Source of the DNA: Bacteroidota bacterium
Lineage (GTDB): Bacteria; Bacteroidota; Bacteroidia; Bacteroidales; F082
NCBI GenBank assembly: GCA_016845175.1
Contig: JAERTD010000013.1
Coordinates: forward strand, 46,135 to 110,134
Direction of reading: 5' to 3'
DNA length: 64,000 bases
Of the stretch, positions 58,960 to 64,000 are shown one piece after another. Both the position numbers and the translations under genes were made by a program. The notes beneath the pieces are model-generated. The model made no database searches. It had not been told where the DNA came from and saw only the letters and a list, made by a program, of their open reading frames with translations. Position 1 is the first letter of the stretch; every line of letters starts with the position of its first letter.

Positions 58960-60888
58960 ATGAAAAAAAGAGCCCTGATATTTAGCCTGCTGGCCATCTT
59001 CTTTCTAAGCGGATTGTATGCCAGCTCTGTCACACGTTACGTAAGCCTCAGCGGTAGCAATACGGCACCCTATACCAGCCTGGCTACTGCAGCAAACAGC
59101 ATTCAGGATGCGGTGGATGCCAGTTCAGATGGTGATTTGGTGCTGGTTAACGATGGAACCTATCTGCTTTCCACTAATATTTCAGTCCTAAAGGGCATTA
59201 CCATAAAAAGCATTAATGGTGCCGCTGTCACCATAATAGATGGTAACAATAGTACCCGTTGTATTTATATAAACCATGCCAATGCAGTACTCGAGGAGTT
59301 CACCATTCAGAACGGTTACAACCCTGGTGGTTTTGGTGGTGGTGCCAATATTAAAAACGGTGGAACCATTAGAAAATCTACCATTAAAAACAGTCAGGCC
59401 CGTGATGGTGGTGGCGTAGCCATCGACGATGATGGTCTGGTAGAAAACTGCTATATATACGGCAATACCGCCTCAAACAACTCTTCTTCAGGATATGGTG
59501 GGGGTGTTCGTTTGCTCAATGGTGGTGAAATTAGAAACTGTGAGATCACAGCAAATACATCAGTAAAATATGGTGGTGGTGTTAATATTTGGAATGCCGG
59601 TATTGTAAAAAACTGTGTTATTGCGAAAAACTCAGCACTCCATGGGGGCGGTATTCGAACCCGAAACAATTCAAAAGTGTATAATACCATTATATACTAC
59701 AATTCTGCCCCTTCCGGGAATGACTATCAGGTTAGCGGTTCAGGATATAAATATTACAACAGTTGCTTTCCGGGCAGCCTACCCCCTTCCTCATGGGCAC
59801 CCAACTGTATCAACTCAGCACCAAAGTTTGTGAATATAAACCCAGGATCTGAAGACTACCGTTTGCAATCCAGTTCTCCCTGTATTGATGTGGGAATGAA
59901 TTTTGGGTGGATGACTACGGTACCCGACCTTGATGGGAATGCACGTATTTACAATACCATCTGTGATATGGGCGCCTATGAATATGGTGCCAGCGGAGGT
60001 GGTGGAGGAAGTGATTCGGATGGGGATGGCATTGCTGATGTAGATGATGATTATCCTTCGGATGCCGACAGAGCATTTGACAACTATTTTCCTGCTGGTG
60101 GCAAAGGCACTCTAGCCTTTGAAGACCTATGGCCTGGAAAAGGTGATTATGATTTCAATGATCTGGTTCTTGATTACCGTTTTCATACTGTGACTAACGG
60201 AACCAACCATGTGGTGGAAATTTTCGGGAAATTTGTAATCAAAGCCACAGGTGCGAGCTTTGCCAATGGTTTTGGGTTTCAGCTTCCCAATAACAATATT
60301 GCCCCCCATGATATTCGTGTTACCGGACAAGTGGTTGACAACTGGCAAATTGTAACCAATGCATATGGACTTGAACAAGGTCAGGTTTTACCAACCGTCA
60401 TTGTCTATGACAATTCCTTCGATATCATGCCTCATCCGGGCTATGGGTTGGGTGTGAATACCGATCCTGATGCACCTTATGTGGAACCTGACTCTGTGGA
60501 AATATATATGTCTTTCACACAAAATGTATATACCATGGCTCAGGTTGATATTGAAAACTTCAATCCATTCATTTACACCAATCAGGCAAGGGCCATGGAG
60601 GTACATTTACCTGACCTGGCTCCCACAAGTCTGGTAGACACCTACTTCTTTGGTATATTGGATGATGATACCGACCCATCCATCAACAGGTACTACAAAA
60701 CAGAGAATAATTTACCCTGGGCCATAAACATACCCGAACCTTTCGATTACCCTAAGGAAAAGGCCCTGATCACCTCTGCCCACCTGATGTTCTACATCTG
60801 GGCTGAAAGTGAGGGTACCTTGTCACAGGATTGGTATCAGGATCTTCCAGGATACCGAAATGACGCCTTTATATATACACACGAATAA
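58960..60888 (+). CDS. Exported beta-helix protein with LruC (DUF4842) C-terminal domain
   Basis: A 642-residue exported protein with signal peptide ('KRALIFSLLAIFFLSGLYAS'). Residues ~28-340 form a right-handed parallel beta-helix of the DUF1565 type ('SIQDAVDASSDGDLVLVNDG', 'GGGANIKNGGTIRKSTIKN', 'GGGVRLLNGGEIRNCEIT', 'GGGVNIWNAGIVKNCVIA'), usually carbohydrate binding or lyase-like. A Gly/Asp-rich calcium-type linker ('DSDGDGIADVDDDYP') begins near 352, followed by the LruC/DUF4842 domain with 'AFEDLWPGKGDYDFNDLVLDY' in parts and the terminal 'YRNDAFIYTHE'. No lipobox. It is probably on the cell surface; the enzymatic role of the helix is unknown. A terminator follows at 60917. Confidence 0.85.
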   Translation: MKKRALIFSLLAIFFLSGLYASSVTRYVSLSGSNTAPYTSLATAANSIQDAVDASSDGDLVLVNDGTYLLSTNISVLKGITIKSINGAAVTIIDGNNSTRCIYINHANAVLEEFTIQNGYNPGGFGGGANIKNGGTIRKSTIKNSQARDGGGVAIDDDGLVENCYIYGNTASNNSSSGYGGGVRLLNGGEIRNCEITANTSVKYGGGVNIWNAGIVKNCVIAKNSALHGGGIRTRNNSKVYNTIIYYNSAPSGNDYQVSGSGYKYYNSCFPGSLPPSSWAPNCINSAPKFVNINPGSEDYRLQSSSPCIDVGMNFGWMTTVPDLDGNARIYNTICDMGAYEYGASGGGGGSDSDGDGIADVDDDYPSDADRAFDNYFPAGGKGTLAFEDLWPGKGDYDFNDLVLDYRFHTVTNGTNHVVEIFGKFVIKATGASFANGFGFQLPNNNIAPHDIRVTGQVVDNWQIVTNAYGLEQGQVLPTVIVYDNSFDIMPHPGYGLGVNTDPDAPYVEPDSVEIYMSFTQNVYTMAQVDIENFNPFIYTNQARAMEVHLPDLAPTSLVDTYFFGILDDDTDPSINRYYKTENNLPWAINIPEPFDYPKEKALITSAHLMFYIWAESEGTLSQDWYQDLPGYRNDAFIYTHE

Positions 60889-60916
60889 CATCCCTTAACA
60901 ATCTATACTAAGGTGG

Positions 60917-60947
60917 GCTCGTCGATTTATCGGCGGGCTTTTTTTTT
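60917..60947 (+). terminator. Rho-independent terminator after the first LruC module
   Basis: Stem GCTCGTCGAT / ATCGGCGGGC (two G-U pairs) with a two-base loop and a nine-base T-run, 28 bases after the stop at 60888. Confidence 0.75.
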
Positions 60948-61176
60948 GACTATACAAAAGAAGACTTCATCAAAAACCCTATCCAGCATCCACCAATCAA
61001 GCAATTGGTAAAATTTCCATATTTGGGAATATTTTCCATATTCTGCCTGTAACGTCTAATTAAGGAAATTTTCCATGCTTCTTTAGTGCCTGATTATCTG
61101 TACGTTACAACACTGTTACCAAAAATGGCATTTCGTTTGACTATACTTTGGCACGAACCAATTAAAGTATTGAGTC

Positions 61177-61557
61177 ATGAAAACAATTAAACTATTAACC
61201 ATCGTTCTTTCAACTGCCCTTCTTTTTGGAGCCTGTCAGAAACCAGACATCATAAACGAAGACGTTGAAACTCCGGAGACAGTTATCTCAGAGATGAATG
61301 ATCTTCAGGTAGACAAAGATTTTAATTGGAAAACAACCAAAGATATTCAGGTAACTGTTGAAGGTAATATGGCGGGTGCCGTATTTATTAAAGGAGCTGA
61401 CGGCAATGTATATCAAAAAGCTATGTTGGCTGCCGGAACTTCATATAGTACCAAAATTACAGTACCTTCATATATGGATGAAGTAATACTGGCAAGCAAC
61501 GGTCAAAGTAAAGCAGTGACCATCGAAAACAGTAGTGTTCAATACACTTTTAACTAA
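61177..61557 (+). CDS. Small lipoprotein of LruC module 2
   Basis: A 126-residue lipoprotein with lipobox 'LLFGAC' (Cys20), paralogous to the protein at 58554: same length, same block order ('FNWKTTKDIQVTV', 'GNVYQKAMLAAG', 'KITVPSYMDEVILASNGQ'). It is followed 27 bases later by another LruC-domain gene, so gene order, spacing and sequence repeat the first module. The 288-base region upstream contains the terminator of module 1. Confidence 0.75.
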   Translation: MKTIKLLTIVLSTALLFGACQKPDIINEDVETPETVISEMNDLQVDKDFNWKTTKDIQVTVEGNMAGAVFIKGADGNVYQKAMLAAGTSYSTKITVPSYMDEVILASNGQSKAVTIENSSVQYTFN

Positions 61558-61584
61558 CATCAACTCATTTAAAAGAACAGCATC

Positions 61585-64000
61585 ATGAAAACAATTACAA
61601 AAGAAATCCATGAGAGCCGCAAGTTGAGCAAAGGTGTTTTTACCTCCAGTTTTCTTGTGATAGCTACACTTCTGCTATTTATTGCTGGTTCAGTTTCTGG
61701 TCAGTCATTTATTCTTGACCAGCAGTACAACCCCATGAGTTTTACCAATGCTCAGAGAACCATTCTTGTGAACACAGGTAACAGTGGGAAAAATGCCGGA
61801 TCTGTACACAAATACTCCAATGTGAGTACAGTTGATGGCGTAGTAGTCTATGCGCATCTTACCATCCTTGAAAGAAATAACGCGGGTATTGTCAATTTTG
61901 ATGATGATGTGCAAACTGGTGATCCAAACAGGTTCCAACCTCGCTTAAGCGCTGGTAATAATGGTGGATACGTTCTATACGAACTGGAGTTCTTTAATAC
62001 CGCCAATGACGAATCCGTTTTCCTGTATAATTACTGGTTAACCGGTGTGGATGTTGATGGGAGCAGCTATTACAATGGATACCGTGAATATGCCGAAATT
62101 GGCGGCTACACCTCCTATCAACTGGATGCCACCACCCAACTCACCGTTTCTACGAATCAAACTACAGGGAGAACACGTTTTACAGGAAGACAAGGTAGTT
62201 TATCAGGAGTTACTTTTGATAATACAGCCTCATACATTGCCAACTTCTCTAATCCTAACAATAAGATAACCTTTGCTTTAGGAATTACCGATGACAATGA
62301 TGAGCGCTATTTTTCTGTACAATTGGGTGGTCCTGACCCAGATGGACCGTTTGATAATCCTGTTGTCGTGAACAATCCGCTTCCTATTGCTGTGGATGAT
62401 GTGGGCACACCTCTTACCACAACAACAGGTGGAATTGCTGTTCCCAATGTATTAGACAACGACCTATACAATGGTGCTCCAGTAGTACCAACTGATGTTA
62501 CCATTACTGAGATTACTCCAGCTTCTGATCCTGGTGTTGAATTAAATGAAAACACAGGGGAAGTCACTGTTGCACCAGGAACGCCTCCGGGTGAGTATAC
62601 TATTATTTATCAAATTTGTATGGTTGCTGCTCCAGGCGATTGTGATGTAGCCACCATTACTGTTACCGTCTTACCTCCACCGGTGGGCCCTACAGCTGTG
62701 GATGATCAGGCTACAACACCAATGAACACACCTGTTACCATTGATGTTTTGAGTAATGATACTGAAGGTGATGCCGCATTGGATCCAACCGATGTCAGCC
62801 TGGTTGGCACACAACCAGACCCAAATACAGAAGGGAGTTTTAGTGTGGATCCTGTAACTGGAGAAATAACCTTTACTCCTGTGAATGGCTTTACTGGTCA
62901 GGTGACTGGAGACTATCAGGTATGTGATGAAAACGATTTATGCTCTACAGCAACCATTACAGTTGATGTGACTCCTGTAGCTGGTCCAACTGCAGTGGAT
63001 GATGAAACCTCTACCCCTATGAATACACCGGTTGATATCAATGTACTGGCTAATGACACACCTGGGGCGGCACCGTTGGACCCAACAAGTATTACTTTTG
63101 ATCCAAACACAGCACCGGATCCAAACACAGAAGGATCATTTACCGTACATCCTACTACTGGTCTGGTGACCTTTACTCCTGTTAGTGATTTTACCGGAGA
63201 TGTTAGCATTGACTATGAAGTATGTGATGACAACGCACAATGCGCAACGGCTACCATTACCGTTCATATTATTAACACCGGAACAGATACTGATGGCGAC
63301 GGTTGTAATGATGATGTGGATGATTATCCAAACGATCCTACCCGTTGTTTCGACAATTGGTATCCTGCAGGTGGTGATGGTACATTAGCCTATGAAGACC
63401 TATGGCCTGGAAAAGGTGATTATGACTTCAACGACCTTGTACTGGACTATCGCTTCAATGCCGTTACCAATGGTGACAACAAAATCGTGGAAATATTCGG
63501 AAACTTTACCATCAGAGCCTTTGGTGCCGGTTACGAAAACGGATTCGGATTCCAGTTGGCCAACGACCAAATTGCACAAACCGATCTTACGGTCACAGGT
63601 GCAGTAATCAATGGTTCTTATGTAACACTAGACCAAAACGGTCTGGAAGATGGTCAGTCGAAACCAACGGTAATTGTCTATGACAATGCCTTTGATCTCA
63701 TGCCTCATCCAGGACAAGGTATAGGTGTGAACACCACACTGGGTGCTCCATATGTAGAACCTGTAACTGTAAATATCCATATGGGCTTGGGACAGACCAT
63801 TTACACACTCAACCAACTGGATATTGCCAACTTCAACCCTTTTATCATGGTTAATCAGGACCGTGGTGTAGAAGTTCACCTTCCGGATTACGAACCAACA
63901 GATCTTGCCGATCCAGCTTACTTTACCACATTTGATGATGACAGTGATGCAGGTTCCGGCAGATATTATAAAACAGCCAACAACTTACCATGGGCCATCC
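61585..64000 (+). CDS. Large exported protein with tandem Ig-like repeats and LruC domain (3' truncated)
   Basis: Open from ATG 61585 to the right edge (at least 805 codons), so the C-terminus lies outside. A signal or membrane segment spans ~23-40 ('SFLVIATLLLFIAGSVSGQ'), with a longer N-region than usual. Residues ~41-260 form a beta-rich domain ('FILDQQYNPMSFTNAQRTI', 'LYELEFFNTANDESVFLYN'). Three bacterial Ig/cadherin-like repeats begin at about residues 269, 371 and 470, each starting 'AVDD' with 'VL.ND' and ending 'ATITV'. From 568 comes the Asp-rich loop 'DTDGDGCNDDVDDYP' and the LruC/DUF4842 domain ('LAYEDLWPGKGDYDFND'), 60-70% identical by eye to that of the protein at 58960. A surface adhesin-like structural role is plausible. 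Confidence 0.85.
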   Translation, partial: MKTITKEIHESRKLSKGVFTSSFLVIATLLLFIAGSVSGQSFILDQQYNPMSFTNAQRTILVNTGNSGKNAGSVHKYSNVSTVDGVVVYAHLTILERNNAGIVNFDDDVQTGDPNRFQPRLSAGNNGGYVLYELEFFNTANDESVFLYNYWLTGVDVDGSSYYNGYREYAEIGGYTSYQLDATTQLTVSTNQTTGRTRFTGRQGSLSGVTFDNTASYIANFSNPNNKITFALGITDDNDERYFSVQLGGPDPDGPFDNPVVVNNPLPIAVDDVGTPLTTTTGGIAVPNVLDNDLYNGAPVVPTDVTITEITPASDPGVELNENTGEVTVAPGTPPGEYTIIYQICMVAAPGDCDVATITVTVLPPPVGPTAVDDQATTPMNTPVTIDVLSNDTEGDAALDPTDVSLVGTQPDPNTEGSFSVDPVTGEITFTPVNGFTGQVTGDYQVCDENDLCSTATITVDVTPVAGPTAVDDETSTPMNTPVDINVLANDTPGAAPLDPTSITFDPNTAPDPNTEGSFTVHPTTGLVTFTPVSDFTGDVSIDYEVCDDNAQCATATITVHIINTGTDTDGDGCNDDVDDYPNDPTRCFDNWYPAGGDGTLAYEDLWPGKGDYDFNDLVLDYRFNAVTNGDNKIVEIFGNFTIRAFGAGYENGFGFQLANDQIAQTDLTVTGAVINGSYVTLDQNGLEDGQSKPTVIVYDNAFDLMPHPGQGIGVNTTLGAPYVEPVTVNIHMGLGQTIYTLNQLDIANFNPFIMVNQDRGVEVHLPDYEPTDLADPAYFTTFDDDSDAGSGRYYKTANNLPWAI

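Overview
The window reads as a chromosomal segment of an anaerobic or facultatively anaerobic member of the Bacteroidota, most like a marine Marinilabiliales/Bacteroidales organism. The evidence is: type IX secretion C-terminal sorting tails (first gene and the 57 kb nuclease), a PorT-like protein, lipid A and Kdo/heptose genes (lpxB, kdsC, heptose kinase), many short lipoproteins, promoters of the Bacteroidota form TTTG-N19-TAnnTTTG, A-rich leaders without clear Shine-Dalgarno sequences, and a full [FeFe]-hydrogenase set. I cannot name the genus from sequence alone.

Layout. 0-6.5 kb: the 3' end of a secreted CotH/lamin-tail protein, an exported MsrB, and a two-gene glycosidase operon (GH97 plus a clan GH-D-like enzyme). 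6.6-16 kb: a PP-loop ATPase, a Cache-PAS histidine kinase with its NarL-type regulator, a GH47 alpha-mannosidase-like lipoprotein, a DUF1295 membrane protein overlapping a membrane-anchored peroxiredoxin, a DDAH-like enzyme and a beta-propeller protein. 16-17.7 kb: an AbgT transporter.

18-30.4 kb is a self-contained hydrogen locus, all on the + strand: a receiver-only regulator, HydC-HydB-HydA (NuoE-like, NuoF-like and catalytic subunits of an NAD-linked, probably electron-bifurcating, group A3 [FeFe] hydrogenase), a protein in which an H-cluster domain is fused to a histidine kinase, a second receiver-only protein, a receiver-histidine kinase, and the three maturases HydG, HydF and HydE. It looks like a hydrogenase packaged with its own H2 or redox sensor and phosphorelay, but with no DNA-binding output protein. 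31.2-31.6 kb holds tRNA-Asp with relics of other tRNA-Asp copies and a duplicated terminator.

31.7-35.4 kb: three lipoprotein genes. One carries a caspase/CHAT-like His...Cys domain and a YfaP-like C-terminus and is co-transcribed with a small lipoprotein resembling its own N-terminal domain; about five 22-bp direct repeats lie upstream of that pair. 35.4-40.8 kb is a tightly overlapping five-gene operon resembling ole/lst long-chain olefin or beta-lactone clusters: alpha/beta hydrolase (OleB), two different KAS III-fold proteins, OleC-like ligase and OleD-like reductase. One KAS protein lacks His and Asn of the usual triad, suggesting a heterodimer.

41-56.4 kb is mainly housekeeping: ComEC, LpxB, SurE, a DUF502 protein, an FkbM methyltransferase, Maf, a UbiA prenyltransferase, KdsC, a DUF2520 dehydrogenase, an aminotransferase, heptose kinase, UbiE/MenG and a PorT-like protein. 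tRNA-Glu and a terminator follow, then a 40-bp direct repeat. 57-64 kb is cell-surface again: a secreted nuclease-fold protein with a sorting tail, and two tandem modules each made of a small lipoprotein plus a large LruC-domain (DUF4842) protein; the last gene runs off the window.
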